Assembly (NCBI GenBank): GCA_050246115.1
Contig: JBFWWP010000012.1
Coordinates: 85,317 to 149,316, forward strand
Length of the DNA: 64,000 nucleotides
Origin: JBFWWP01 sp050246115
Lineage (GTDB): Bacteria > Planctomycetota > UBA8108 > UBA1146 > JAJFFE01
Direction: 5' to 3'
Below the pieces are notes generated by a model. That model did no database searches, was not told the origin of the DNA, and was given only the letters and a program-made list of their open reading frames with translations. Positions within the stretch are counted from its first letter, which is position 1, and each line of letters begins with the position of its first letter. The translations under genes were made by a program, and so were the position numbers. This document shows positions 49,503-58,461 of this stretch, piece after piece.

Positions 49503-51266
49503 ATGTTTTTGGCTCGCGACAAGACCCGGACCTGGACGCCTCGTCTCGGCTCCACGGCCACGGCGTTCGGCTCCGCGTGCATCCTCTGCGCGCTCTTGTG
49601 CTTGGGAGCGTCGGTGCCGCTTCTCCGCGTGCACGCCGACGAGAAGAAGGATCATCAGCGCAAGTTCCTCGAGCTGACCAAGAAGTACGAGGCCGAGCGC
49701 GAGCGCGTGGCGGTCGAGCGCTCCGAGACGATCCTGGCACTGGCCGAGTTGCCGATTCCACAGGCCGTCGCCTTTCTGCAGAAGGCGCTCGATGCTCCGA
49801 AGGAAGACGAGATCGTGCGCGAGACGATCTTGCGGGCGTTGGCCAAGAACGGATCCGCTTCGGCGGTGCAGATCGTGCTGAGCAAGGGGTTCGAGATTCT
49901 CATCCCACGCCGCTACGTCCTCATCGGGGACTCCTTGGGCAAAGTGAGTGATCCCGGCGCGTTGGAGTGGATCACGAAGACCGGCTGGAAGCAGATCCCG
50001 CAGTTGGGACCGGAAGGACAGCGCGAGTACCTGCGGGTGTTGGACGCGACCGGGGACTTCCGCGTAACCACGGGCGCGGCCAAGCTGGTCGGACACCCGA
50101 GTCTTGGTGCGGAATCGCAGATCGGTGTGATCGAGCTGCTGCGTCGCCACCGCGACGTCGGATCGGCCGATAAGATTGCGCGTCTCATCAAGTTCAACGA
50201 CCCAAGCGTGAGGGTCACGGTGCTGTACGCGCTCCGTGACTTGGAAGCCGCCGAGCACAGCAAAGTCTTCCTCGACGCCGTCGAGGATCCCGATTGGCAG
50301 GTGCGGTCGGCGGCGTTGGATGTCCTGCGGGCAACCAAGGACCCGGAGATGATCCCGTACTTCCTGACCGCGCTCGGGGACAAGGCCGAGAGCGTGCAGA
50401 TCTCGGCGATCCAGGCGCTCCAGGAACTCGGCGGCGACTCCGTCATGAGCCCGCTCATCGGCGCACTCGAGAAGGCGACCGGGCGTGTGAAGGACGACCT
50501 CGCCGAAGCGTTGGTGCGTCTGACGGGACAGGACTACGGCGTCGATCCGCTGGCGTGGGACGCGTGGTGGAAGGCGAACCAAGGCAAGGTGACGATCGCC
50601 AAGCTGTCGATCGACGAGTACAACCGCGCGAAAGAGAAGGAAGACCAGAAGACAACGGGTCTCTATTACGGGCTGCGGGTGATCTCCCAGCACGTCGCCT
50701 TCGTGATCGATGTCTCCGGCAGCATGGAAGAGCCCTACCTGGTCGAGGACAAAGAACCCGACGTGGCTGGGGGGACCGGTCGGACCGGGGTGGACAAGAA
50801 GAAGGACGGGAAGCGCAAGAAGTCGCGCAAGGCCAAGATCGAAGTCGCGCGCGAGGAGCTGATCTCGGTCATCGGGGGGATCAAGAACGGAACGCAGTTC
50901 AACATCATCAAGTTCAGCGGCCTGTTCACGCCGTGGCAGCAGCAACTCGTGGCGATGAATGAAGCCGTCCGAAGTGAGTCGATGGACTTCGTGAAGGCGC
51001 TGAGTCCGGGGGGCGAGACCAACGTCTTCGACTCATTGATGTTTGCGCTCGACCTCAAGGACGTGAACACGATCTACTTTCTGTCGGACGGAGCGCCGAC
51101 GGCCGGGACCGTCACCGACAGCAAGCAGATCCTGGAGAAGGTTGCGGAGGCGAACCGGGTGAAGAAGGTCAAGCTCTACACGATCGGCTTTCACCTGACC
51201 CCAGAAGCCGAAGAGCTGATGCAGAACCTCGCAGAACAGAACTACGGCCGTTTCGTCAAACGCTGA
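49503..51266 (+). CDS. Secreted HEAT-repeat and von Willebrand factor A domain protein
   Basis: This is a 587-aa protein. A signal segment (ACILCALLCLGASVPL) is followed by a coiled coil, HEAT-like repeats at about 60-350 (DPDWQVRSAALDVLRATKD, AESVQISAIQALQELG) and a VWA domain at about 395-587 with a complete MIDAS: DVSGSM (from 403), a later Thr in GGETNVFD, and LSDGAPT. A lysine-rich insert (about 425-450) breaks the first VWA helix. Such proteins are usual in planctomycetes and bind partners through Mg2+; the partner is unknown. The ATG follows AGAAGGG. Confidence 0.85.
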   Translation: MFLARDKTRTWTPRLGSTATAFGSACILCALLCLGASVPLLRVHADEKKDHQRKFLELTKKYEAERERVAVERSETILALAELPIPQAVAFLQKALDAPKEDEIVRETILRALAKNGSASAVQIVLSKGFEILIPRRYVLIGDSLGKVSDPGALEWITKTGWKQIPQLGPEGQREYLRVLDATGDFRVTTGAAKLVGHPSLGAESQIGVIELLRRHRDVGSADKIARLIKFNDPSVRVTVLYALRDLEAAEHSKVFLDAVEDPDWQVRSAALDVLRATKDPEMIPYFLTALGDKAESVQISAIQALQELGGDSVMSPLIGALEKATGRVKDDLAEALVRLTGQDYGVDPLAWDAWWKANQGKVTIAKLSIDEYNRAKEKEDQKTTGLYYGLRVISQHVAFVIDVSGSMEEPYLVEDKEPDVAGGTGRTGVDKKKDGKRKKSRKAKIEVAREELISVIGGIKNGTQFNIIKFSGLFTPWQQQLVAMNEAVRSESMDFVKALSPGGETNVFDSLMFALDLKDVNTIYFLSDGAPTAGTVTDSKQILEKVAEANRVKKVKLYTIGFHLTPEAEELMQNLAEQNYGRFVKR

Positions 51267-51354
51267 CGCTGATCGACGGGGCGCGCGCAGCGTTGCGCGG
51301 CGTGGGGAGTGTCCGTTCGTCCGACGCGAGAGCCACGGGCAGGGTTCAGGAAAC

Positions 51355-51398
51355 AAAGAGGGCGCGCCTCCCGATCTCTCGGGTGGCGCGCCCTCTTT
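51355..51398. terminator. Bidirectional intrinsic terminator
   Basis: A perfect 14-bp stem AAAGAGGGCGCGCC / GGCGCGCCCTCTTT, with an inner CCCGA/TCGGG stem, lies between two convergent genes. The A-rich and T-rich outer ends give a U-tract in both directions. Confidence 0.9.
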
Positions 51399-51428
51399 GC
51401 GCTAGGCCGCTTCGACCTCCGAGGTGCG

Positions 51429-51444
51429 CTTGGGCGACTCCTTA
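51429..51444. mobile_element. Solo terminal fragment of the 179-bp MITE
   Basis: CTTGGGCGACTCCTTA matches the right end of copy C plus its TTA flank at all 16 bases. The rest of the element is absent. The TTA is the stop codon (TAA on the - strand) of the adjacent gene. Confidence 0.6.
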
Positions 51445-51936
51445 GAAGTACACGTCGTAGCGGTTGTTCTCGTACTTGACGCCGAGTGCAATCGTCGCGA
51501 TCAGGAGCAACGCGCCCACTCCCCCGAAGATGTAGTGTTGGGTGGACTCCATACCGGCCGTACCCTTCAGGGCCAGCGAGCCGGCGTAGGCGAGGCCCGC
51601 AACGAAGAGCAGGACGGTCGGAACGACCGCCATCAGAAACGAACTCTTCTCCGCACGCTTCGCCATCACCACTTTGGTCATCACGTCGTTTTCTGCGAAC
51701 TGGCCGACGTGCATGCACACCGGACAGGTGATGGCCGATCCCCCGCCGGAGGGCTGGAACGAGAAGCTCGTGTAGCACTCGCTGCAATTGATCTCGTACC
51801 CGCCGCGACCCGCAGGGGCGCGCGCCGGCTTCGACGGACGAGGGTTGCTCGCGGCCTTGGCCGGGGAAGACTTCTTGGCGGCGGGGCTCTTGCCGCGACT
51901 CGACGCGCCTTTGCGACCTGGGGTGGCCTTCGCCAT
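51442..51936 (-). CDS. Zinc-ribbon membrane protein, unknown
   Basis: This 164-aa protein has a lysine/alanine/serine-rich basic N-terminus (KATPGRKGASSRGKSPAAKK), a zinc ribbon with two CxxC knuckles (NCSECY and TCPVCM), and two membrane helices (MAVVPTVLLFVAGLAYAGSL and YIFGGVGALLLIATIALGV). The ATG at 51936 follows AAGGAAACG. The basic tail might contact nucleic acid or acidic lipids. Its stop codon is formed by the TTA next to a MITE end fragment, so the C-terminus may have been altered by an insertion. Confidence 0.75.
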   Translation of the reverse strand: MAKATPGRKGASSRGKSPAAKKSSPAKAASNPRPSKPARAPAGRGGYEINCSECYTSFSFQPSGGGSAITCPVCMHVGQFAENDVMTKVVMAKRAEKSSFLMAVVPTVLLFVAGLAYAGSLALKGTAGMESTQHYIFGGVGALLLIATIALGVKYENNRYDVYF

Positions 51937-52424
51937 CGTTTCGTTTCCTTCCTCGATCGGTCTGTGGCTCGTGGGTGTGGGCCGACCGGCACTCACGCAA
52001 ACGTGCGTCGTCGCCGGGGAGCACGCGCTCCGAGGCCAGGCCGCAGCCTTCCCGCGATGACCCATCGAGAAGTGCGTGCGCGGTCATCCGGCAGGACCCG
52101 CAAATGCTACCACTCGAAGCCGATGCGTCAAGGGAGAGGCCTGGCGAGCGCCGCCGCCGGCCCCGGTAACCGCTCGTGGGAAGCAGGGCTAGCCTTCGGG
52201 CTTCGCCGGCCAGGAGGTCGGGAAGACTCGTTCCCGATCTCCCCCGAACCGGCCGCGATCCGGATCGCGGAGTGGGGCCGCGGGCCAAATCCGCTCGAAC
52301 CGAAGTGACGGTTTCGACGGGCTACGCTGGGGGCTCCCGGTTGATCTTGCTTGCCCAGTACAGGGAATCGTCGCGGTCGATCCCTCGTTCGCGGTCGTCC
52401 CGGCGAGCTGCGTCAACGCGCTTA
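51937..52424. other. Intergenic before MITE copy C
   Basis: No gene or RNA was recognised. Some short inverted repeats occur (for example CGCGATCCGGATCGCG near 52255-52270). Confidence 0.45.
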
Positions 52425-52603
52425 GGAGTCGCCCAAGAATAACTTCGACATCTTGCCGTCGATTTGGGTCAGACTCGGCCGATCCGGAAAGCTCGAAACC
52501 GGAGGCGTAGCCTTAGTTCCGGTGAGGATTTCGAGGTTTTCGGATCGGTCGAAGATGGCCCGAAGCGACGAGCAAGAGGGTGAAGTTATTCTTGGGCGAC
52601 TCC
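52425..52603 (+). mobile_element. 179-bp palindromic MITE, copy C (best preserved)
   Basis: The terminal inverted repeats are identical over 22 bp, beginning GGAGTCGCCCAAGAATAAC. Imperfect pairing continues inwards for most of the element, with a central hairpin ACCGG-AGGC-GTA-GCCT-...-CCGGT, so a transcript would fold into one long rod. The 3-bp target duplication is TTA (52422-52424 and 52604-52606). The right TTA is the stop codon of the neighbouring - strand gene. Confidence 0.93.
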
Positions 52604-53005
52604 TTACTCCTGCGGGGCAAGGACCGGGCTGGGAGGCTGTGGGCTCGCGAGCAGCGTTCGGATGGCGCGCGAGAAGGTGTCCGGATCGGCTTCGGCTCGC
52701 TGGGTGAGACCCGCGAGAAGCTTCATCTCGGCGCGCAGCTCGTCGGGAACCTGAGCGAGTGCTCCGCGGAGTCGGTCGTGCGCATCTCCGACCGTCACTG
52801 ACGGCGTCGAGACGGTCAGTGCTTCGATGGGGCCCAGGCCGGCTTCGATCTCTTTCATGAGGTCACGCGCGGCGCTGAGTCGATCCCGTTGCCAGTGGTG
52901 GCGCGCTTGGAGTTGGCGTCGCCGCACGTCACCCACCAACAGGCTCAGGAGCGTCATGATGCCCAGCCCTGCAAAGATCGCGAACGCGTACACCTGACCG
53001 GTCAT
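52604..53005 (-). CDS. Small membrane-anchored coiled-coil protein, unknown
   Basis: This 133-aa protein has an N-terminal membrane helix (VYAFAIFAGLGIMTLLSLLV) followed by a basic, helical cytoplasmic part. No family was recognised. The ATG at 53005 has GCGGGAA upstream. The TAA stop lies in the target duplication of MITE copy C, so the original C-terminus may have continued or ended at the same TAA before insertion. Confidence 0.6.
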   Translation of the reverse strand: MTGQVYAFAIFAGLGIMTLLSLLVGDVRRRQLQARHHWQRDRLSAARDLMKEIEAGLGPIEALTVSTPSVTVGDAHDRLRGALAQVPDELRAEMKLLAGLTQRAEADPDTFSRAIRTLLASPQPPSPVLAPQE

Positions 53006-53473
53006 GATTCCCGCTCGTCTCCGCGTGGGCGGGAGGAGTCCCGCCACCGAGGCTATCGGTCGGTGGCGGCGGGCGCTTCAGTGGCGGGTCGGTTCTAGTC
53101 CTCAATCAAGCGCGTTCTCGAGTTTGCGTGCTGGCGGTGGCGCGCGATGAGTGCCGTGATGCGTGCATGGGCGGATGCGGACAGGCTGTCCGCGCTCCCA
53201 GGGCGCGCCAGGGCATCGGATCTACCTTGGGCTCAGAGGATGCGCCGCCATGCTGAATGGGCGGAAGATGAGGGACAGAGCTAACTATAGCTCGCTCTAA
53301 TCTAGCCCCAAAAGCAAGCGCGTGCGCGCTGGCTTCGGGCCCAGGTTGATCTCGATGGGGCTCTCGACCCCCCCCCTCGCGGCCTCGGCGAAGCCGCGTC
53401 CGCTGCACCCGAAAACGCTCGCCTTCGGCTCGACTTCGGTCCTCTGCAGCCGAGCGCTCACGAGTAATGTGGG
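53006..53473. other. Intergenic
   Basis: There is no gene in 468 bp. An AT-rich patch at 53278-53305 contains the palindrome GAGCTAACTATAGCTC; on the - strand TATAGT inside it could be a -10 element for the gene starting at 53005, but the distance (about 270 bp) is large. A run of nine C lies near 53370. Confidence 0.4.
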
Positions 53474-54448
53474 CTAGCGCCCGTCGTCGCCGGGAGGCGG
53501 CCGACGCGAGTGCCGGGGTGGGCGCGATCCGTCTCCCGGGGGCGGCGGCGGGCGATCCGGATCGTCGCGGCGCAACCACGGCGGTCCCGATCCGTCTCCG
53601 CCCGGCTCGCCACCCTCGCCTGCCCGGCGGTGCTCGCCAAACAGGAATCGTCGCAGCTGCTTCTCTCGAGCCGGCTGCGATAGCGCTTCGAACTCTTGGA
53701 GTTCAGCGGGTGACATCTGCTGGCGCATGCGGGCGAGGCCCTGCTCGATCCACTCTTGCCGGCGCGCCGCTCCGAACTGTCGGAGTCGGGCCTCTTGCTG
53801 CTCTGGAGTTTGCTGCTCGAAGGCGAGCCGCTCGTCCTCCGGGAGCGACTCCAAAAAGTGGCGACGCAGCCGGTCGGGGACTCCCCGCCCTCGTCCGAGC
53901 AACGCACGCAGGCGCTGTGACTGGGCTTCCGGCGACAGCGCCAAGAACTCTTCGCGCTCCGACTCGGGCAAGTCGCGGAGGTAGCGGCGTCGGGCACGTT
54001 CGAGCATGCGCTCGTGAAAGTGCTCGCGAAAGGCATCCGCGCGGCCTTCGTCTCGCAGGTGCCGGAGTTCGTCGTTCTGGGAGAGCCCCTTCATGAAGCG
54101 CTCGAAGGCTTCGTGGCGCTCCAGCGCTTCGAATCGATCCTCGGCCCCTCGCCGGAGGAGCTGCCCGAGGCGGCGACGCTGCTCCGGGCGGAGGCCGCGC
54201 AGTCGCTCGCGGATCTCTTGTCGCTTCGACGGGGGCAGCTGCTCGAGGGCACGGTGCAAGCGGCGATACACCTGGCGCTGGTCTTCGTCGAGTTGGGCCC
54301 AGCGCTCGCGGTTGCTGCGCACGCGCTCCGCGGATCCGTCCCGCCCGGGCCGATCTTGAGCTGCTGCGAAGGAGCCGACGTTCGCGGCCCAGCCGATGAC
54401 GACGAGGCCCAGGAGGAACCATCGGCAGAGTGTGCGGCGGACGATCAT
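53474..54448 (-). CDS. Periplasmic DUF3106-like Arg/Glu-rich helical protein
   Basis: This is a 324-aa protein with a signal peptide (LCRWFLLGLVVIGWAANVGSFAAAQ). The mature part is a series of short amphipathic helices with repeats such as QLPPSKRQEIRERLRGL, RDLPESEREEFLALSPEAQ and SLPEDERLAFEQQTPEQQE, in the style of DUF3106. These resemble CpxP/Spy-type stress proteins. It ends in a proline/arginine-rich tail. It is the third gene of an ECF operon; a periplasmic sensor or chaperone role is inference. Its start overlaps the upstream stop (ATGA). Confidence 0.75.
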   Translation of the reverse strand: MIVRRTLCRWFLLGLVVIGWAANVGSFAAAQDRPGRDGSAERVRSNRERWAQLDEDQRQVYRRLHRALEQLPPSKRQEIRERLRGLRPEQRRRLGQLLRRGAEDRFEALERHEAFERFMKGLSQNDELRHLRDEGRADAFREHFHERMLERARRRYLRDLPESEREEFLALSPEAQSQRLRALLGRGRGVPDRLRRHFLESLPEDERLAFEQQTPEQQEARLRQFGAARRQEWIEQGLARMRQQMSPAELQEFEALSQPAREKQLRRFLFGEHRRAGEGGEPGGDGSGPPWLRRDDPDRPPPPPGDGSRPPRHSRRPPPGDDGR

Positions 54449-54894
54449 GACGATCCCTCCAGCCACTCGAGGGCGATTCCATCCAAGAGCTCCAGCGTCT
54501 CGACCGTTTCGACCAGATCGACATCGAGCGCCGGAACGTTGTCCGGCGGGAGCGCCTCGAGTCCCAGTAGGAAATCGAGTTCCTCGACCACTGCCACGTC
54601 GCTCGGCGCGACCGTCGGTCCACGTGTGGCCACGAAGGAGAGCCAGCCGAGCGCGCCGACGATCGGAATCAGCGCCGCGCGACGCCATCCTCGGAACCTC
54701 GTTTGACGACTGCGGAGCGCCGTGCCGGTTCGATCTCGGAGTCGCCGTATGAAGGTCTCGGGATCGGGAGTCGGGCGGGCACGCTCGCGCCGAGTGAGCT
54801 CCGCGAGTGCCTCCTCCAACCGACTCTCCACCCACGTCGAAGGCTCGACGCGCTTCGGCTCTCCGTGTTCCGGTTCGTAGTCATCGGGTCGCAT
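54445..54894 (-). CDS. Putative anti-sigma factor, single-pass
   Basis: This 149-aa protein has an N-terminal cytoplasmic acidic/basic helix (ESRLEEALAELTRRERARP), one membrane segment (RAALIPIVGALGWLSFVA) and a 65-residue acidic periplasmic tail ending LLDGIALEWLEG. Position right after an ECF sigma gene and the layout fit an anti-sigma factor; no zinc HxxxCxxC motif is present. It starts 65 bp after the sigma stop. Confidence 0.65.
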   Translation of the reverse strand: MRPDDYEPEHGEPKRVEPSTWVESRLEEALAELTRRERARPTPDPETFIRRLRDRTGTALRSRQTRFRGWRRAALIPIVGALGWLSFVATRGPTVAPSDVAVVEELDFLLGLEALPPDNVPALDVDLVETVETLELLDGIALEWLEGSS

Positions 54895-54959
54895 CGGTCA
54901 TCCTCGCTCTGTTCCCATCGATTGCTGTTCTCGCGGCCTCGTGAGCCCCTCGCTCCAGG

Positions 54960-55574
54960 TCATGACGCCCGGCCCTGCGGCGCGCTGGGCCTTCCCTCAA
55001 GGAAACCCTCGAGTTCGGTGGCCAAAGCGCTGCGCGCCCGGAATAGCAGCGACTTGACGGCGGGCACCGAAAGCTCCAGCGCCACCCCGACCGCTTCCAG
55101 GTCCCAGCCCTCGAATCGCTGCAGCCAAAGAGCCTCTCTCTGCTTCTGCGGCAGTCGCTCCATTGCCGCGCGGACGGCGGCGATTTCTTCCTCGCGGAGC
55201 GTCTCGGCTTCCGGCGGCGCCGCCTCCCCGCCGGGAAGCCAGGCATGCCCAGCGTCGTCCCCGACCGAGCTGCGCGAACGCCAGTGCTTGCGGCGCCGGG
55301 TACGCAACTCGTTCAGAGCCAAGCGCGACGCAATGGTCGCCAACCACCCCAGGAAGTTCGACTCATCGCGAAACAAGTCCCTGGATGAGTAGAGTCGGAG
55401 GAACACCTCCTGGGCGATGTCCTCGGCGGCGCTCTCGTCGCGAACATAGCGCGCGGCGTGGCGCACGACGAAAGCGAGGTGCCTGCGGACCAACGCGTCG
55501 AACGCCCCGGTGTCTCCGGCCTGGAAAAGGCGCATCAACGCCGCGTCATCCGGAGCTTCTCGATCGGGCGCCAA
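54960..55574 (-). CDS. ECF-type RNA polymerase sigma factor (RpoE-like)
   Basis: This is a 204-aa protein. Region 2 reads AAEDIAQEVFLRLYSSRDLF; region 4 reads RLPQKQREALWLQRFEGWDLEAVGVALELSVPAVKSLLFRAR split by a normal turn. The start is a TTG at 55574 preceded by GAGGAGAG at good spacing; no ATG or GTG is near. It heads an operon with a likely anti-sigma factor and a periplasmic helical protein, a set typical of envelope stress control. Confidence 0.9.
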   Translation of the reverse strand: MAPDREAPDDAALMRLFQAGDTGAFDALVRRHLAFVVRHAARYVRDESAAEDIAQEVFLRLYSSRDLFRDESNFLGWLATIASRLALNELRTRRRKHWRSRSSVGDDAGHAWLPGGEAAPPEAETLREEEIAAVRAAMERLPQKQREALWLQRFEGWDLEAVGVALELSVPAVKSLLFRARSALATELEGFLEGRPSAPQGRAS

Positions 55575-55715
55575 GGAACTCTCCTCATTGCTGGAACACC
55601 ACCCGAGGGTCCGGGTTGCGCGCCGGGGGCGGACCTGGTCACGGGCTCAGCGTAGGGTACGGGTCGGGTCGAGGGAAGAGGCGCTGGCGGCTTGGTCGCG
55701 GGAGCACGTGCCAGC

Positions 55716-56963
55716 TCAGGACCGGATCGCCGGCCCGGGGAGGCGGCGGCGACCGAGCGCAGGTTCCGCGATCCTCGCCGCTCGGGCCACGCCGTCGACG
55801 AGGTTCTGCCAGTCGTAGCCGTCGCGCGCATGGACCCGGCACCGTTCGCGGAGGGCGGCGAGGCGTTCGGGCCGATCGGTCCAGTCGAGCAACAACTCCG
55901 CGAGTGCGTCCGCGTCGGCTCGGGTTGCGAGCAGGCCCGGATCGAGGCCCTCGAGAATCTCGATCGAGCCGCCAACGGGGGTGGCCAACACCGGAGTGCC
56001 GCAGGCCAGAGCTTCGAGGGTCGAGAGGCCGAACCCCTCCAAGGCTCGGGTCGGCATGATGGCCGCGTCGGCCGCGCCGTACAGGTCGGCGAGGTCCCCT
56101 TCGGGGACGTAGCCGAGGAAGCGGAGGACCCCTTGCTCGACCAGGGAGCGACCTTGATCGCGGAGCTGCTGTTCCTGGTCGCCGCGGCCGGCGACGAGGA
56201 CGCGGAGGCGTGGACGCAGGGGCGCGACGCGGCGGAGAGCCGCGAGCAGGAGATCGACGCCGGTCCGCGGGATCAGCCGTCGCACACAGGCGACGAGGGT
56301 TCCGTTCGGAGCGACCCCGAGGTGTTGTCTCAGCTCGGTCCGTCGGCGAGTGTCTGGCGGGCTGAAACGTGCGAGATCCGCGCTGCCAGGCCGAACCGAG
56401 AGCCGTTCTTCGGGAACGCCGTGCAACTTCAGTGCGTGGCATTTCATGGTCTCGGACAACGTGAACACAGGGTTCGCGACGCGAAGCACGCGCGCCTCGA
56501 TCCAACGGCGGGCGGCAGCGGCGAGGCGGGTGCGAAGGGTGCGTGCAAGGTTCCCGCCGGCCCCACCGGAGTTCGACTCGGTCGCGTACTCGAGTGACCA
56601 CGGGGAGTGGAAGAAGTACGCGCTGCGGGTCGTCCCATCGCCGATCAGCCACGCCGTAAGCGGCTGGTTGTGGACGAGCAGATCAGCCGCACCGACTGCG
56701 CGCCGTGCGGTGCGGACCGCGCCGCGCAGTCGGCTCCACGCCCCGAACCCGCGGCGTGCCCCGATCGGGTAGGGGAAGGAGGCCCAATCGAGTGCTGCGC
56801 CGGCGTACTCGTGGGTCCAGCAGGCCGCGTGGTGGGCGCCCGCGACGATGGAAACTCGGTGCCCTTGACGGGCCAACCGACTTCCGACTTCGAGAATCAC
56901 GCGGCCCGATCCGCCGATGTTCTCGGGGTCGAGGAAGTCGCTCGTGAACACGACGTGGGGCAT
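55716..56963 (-). CDS. Glycosyltransferase family 4 (GT-B)
   Basis: This is a 415-aa protein. The N-terminal GT-B half shows NIGGSGRVILEVGSRLARQGHRV; the C-terminal half has the GT4 donor-site motif EGFGLSTLEALACGTPVLAT and PTRALEGFG. It transfers a sugar from a nucleotide donor, probably for a cell-surface polysaccharide; acceptor unknown. The ATG at 56963 follows CGGAG. It is divergent from mnmH and has no glycan genes around it in this window. Confidence 0.9.
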   Translation of the reverse strand: MPHVVFTSDFLDPENIGGSGRVILEVGSRLARQGHRVSIVAGAHHAACWTHEYAGAALDWASFPYPIGARRGFGAWSRLRGAVRTARRAVGAADLLVHNQPLTAWLIGDGTTRSAYFFHSPWSLEYATESNSGGAGGNLARTLRTRLAAAARRWIEARVLRVANPVFTLSETMKCHALKLHGVPEERLSVRPGSADLARFSPPDTRRRTELRQHLGVAPNGTLVACVRRLIPRTGVDLLLAALRRVAPLRPRLRVLVAGRGDQEQQLRDQGRSLVEQGVLRFLGYVPEGDLADLYGAADAAIMPTRALEGFGLSTLEALACGTPVLATPVGGSIEILEGLDPGLLATRADADALAELLLDWTDRPERLAALRERCRVHARDGYDWQNLVDGVARAARIAEPALGRRRLPGPAIRS

Positions 56964-57291
56964 GGAGTCGCTCCGATCCGCGGGCCTTCCTGGTTATCGT
57001 CGCGCGGCTCCGTGGTCCGGAGCTGCGCGCGCAGTCGCAGCTCGAAGTCCGTCTCCGGCGGCCCGGCGCCCCCATCGTCGAAGACGAAGCCCGAGGCCAG
57101 CGCGGCAGGTGCTCGACTCGGGGCTAGAGGCGAACGCTGTGGTCGAAACGCGCGCTTTCCGAATGGAGTTGGGGAGTGAGGTCGGCCCGCGAGGGAGCAC
57201 CGCTCGCGCTGCGGCGCTCAAACGATGAAGCTCCACTGGTTTCCCCGCCGAAGCCTGTTTCGGCTTTCTCGGAACTCTATAAGATGCGCCC
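56964..57291. other. Divergent intergenic region, glycosyltransferase / mnmH
   Basis: No gene was found in 328 bp. A TATAAG box at 57278-57283 lies 8 bp before the mnmH start. Confidence 0.5.
57278..57283 (+). promoter_or_regulatory. -10-like box next to mnmH start
   Basis: TATAAG ends 8 bases before the ATG at 57292. No Shine-Dalgarno sequence is present in between, so the message could be leaderless. The -35 region (CTGTTT at 57255-57260) is weak. Confidence 0.4.
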
Positions 57292-58461
57292 ATGAGCGAA
57301 CACGCAGCCGTTTCGGTCCCCTGGGGACCGAACTTCGGGATCGAGCTTCCGGGCGGGATCGACGTCGCTTGGGCGGATCTCGTCCCGTCCTCGGGCACCG
57401 TCGCGATCGCGACTTCCGCAAAAGGCGACCCGGTGTGGGTGGATGTGCGCGCTCCGAAGGAGTTCGCCGAAGACCACATTCCGGGGGCGGTTTCGGTACC
57501 GCTCTTCGACGACCAGGAGCGGGCGGTGGTCGGCACGATCTATCGCTGGGAGGGTGGGGGGGCGGCTCGCCAGTGGGGGTTGGAGCGCGTGACGCAGCGC
57601 CTCGACGCATTCACCGAGCGCTTGCTCGCGGCTCTCGAACTCACCGAGGACGCCCCGGCTCGGCCCGGCAGTCCCGGCGCCGCCGACGAGCGTCCGCGGG
57701 TCATCGTGTGCGCGCGTGGCGGTCAACGTTCGGGGGCGGTGGCCGCCTACCTCCGGGCTCGCGGGCACTCTGTGTATCGCCTGACTGGCGGACACCGTAG
57801 TTATCGGCATGCCGTGCGTGCGGCTCTGAGTCGCCTCGAGATCCCGGGGCCGATCGCGCTCAACGGACTGACTGGGTGCGGCAAAACCCACGTACTACGC
57901 AGCATTCGGGAACGGTATCCGCGTCGAGTGATCGACCTCGAGGGGCTCGCCGGGCATCGATCCTCGGTGCTCGGGGATGTCGGTCTCGAACCGGCCACCC
58001 AGAAGCAGTTCGAAGCGCGACTGGCGCAGGAGTTGTCGCAGCTCGAAGGGCCGTGGACCGTGTTCGAGTGGGAGGCGCGACGCATCGGCAACCGAGAGCT
58101 CCCCGCGGAGGTTTACACTCGGCTGCGCGCAGCGCCGCAGATCGAGCTGCGAGCGAGCATCGCGCAGCGCGTGCGCATCCTCGCGGACGACTACCTCGCC
58201 TGCGGGGGCATCGAAGAGGTCAAACGTCGGCTGCCCTTGTTGGCATCGTTTCCGGCGGTGGGACCGGACGGGGTCGAACGGCTGACCCGCGACCTGGATG
58301 CCGGGCGTGTGCACGAAGTCGTGACCTTCCTGCTCGCGAACCACTACGACCCGCGATACCACCACGGCAATCAGGGCCTCGAGCGGGTACACACGGTCGA
58401 GCTGGGTACGTTCTCGCAGACCGCGGATGCGATCGTGCGCTGGATCGAGGCGCGGTCTTGA
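57292..58461 (+). CDS. mnmH: tRNA 2-selenouridine synthase
   Basis: MnmH (SelU/YbbB) replaces sulfur by selenium at the wobble uridine of certain tRNAs, using selenophosphate. This 389-aa protein has the rhodanese part (VWVDVRAPKEFAEDHIPGAV, catalytic Cys140 in CARGGQRS) and a P-loop domain (GLTGCGKT from 192) in standard order and length. It implies that the cell makes selenophosphate (SelD), not seen here. The next gene starts by a TTGA overlap. Confidence 0.93.
   Translation: MSEHAAVSVPWGPNFGIELPGGIDVAWADLVPSSGTVAIATSAKGDPVWVDVRAPKEFAEDHIPGAVSVPLFDDQERAVVGTIYRWEGGGAARQWGLERVTQRLDAFTERLLAALELTEDAPARPGSPGAADERPRVIVCARGGQRSGAVAAYLRARGHSVYRLTGGHRSYRHAVRAALSRLEIPGPIALNGLTGCGKTHVLRSIRERYPRRVIDLEGLAGHRSSVLGDVGLEPATQKQFEARLAQELSQLEGPWTVFEWEARRIGNRELPAEVYTRLRAAPQIELRASIAQRVRILADDYLACGGIEEVKRRLPLLASFPAVGPDGVERLTRDLDAGRVHEVVTFLLANHYDPRYHHGNQGLERVHTVELGTFSQTADAIVRWIEARS

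Noticed and set aside
48645..50945. A 766-aa open frame on the - strand
   Set aside because: It lies antisense to the HEAT-VWA gene and the direct repeats, with no domain and typical antisense composition.
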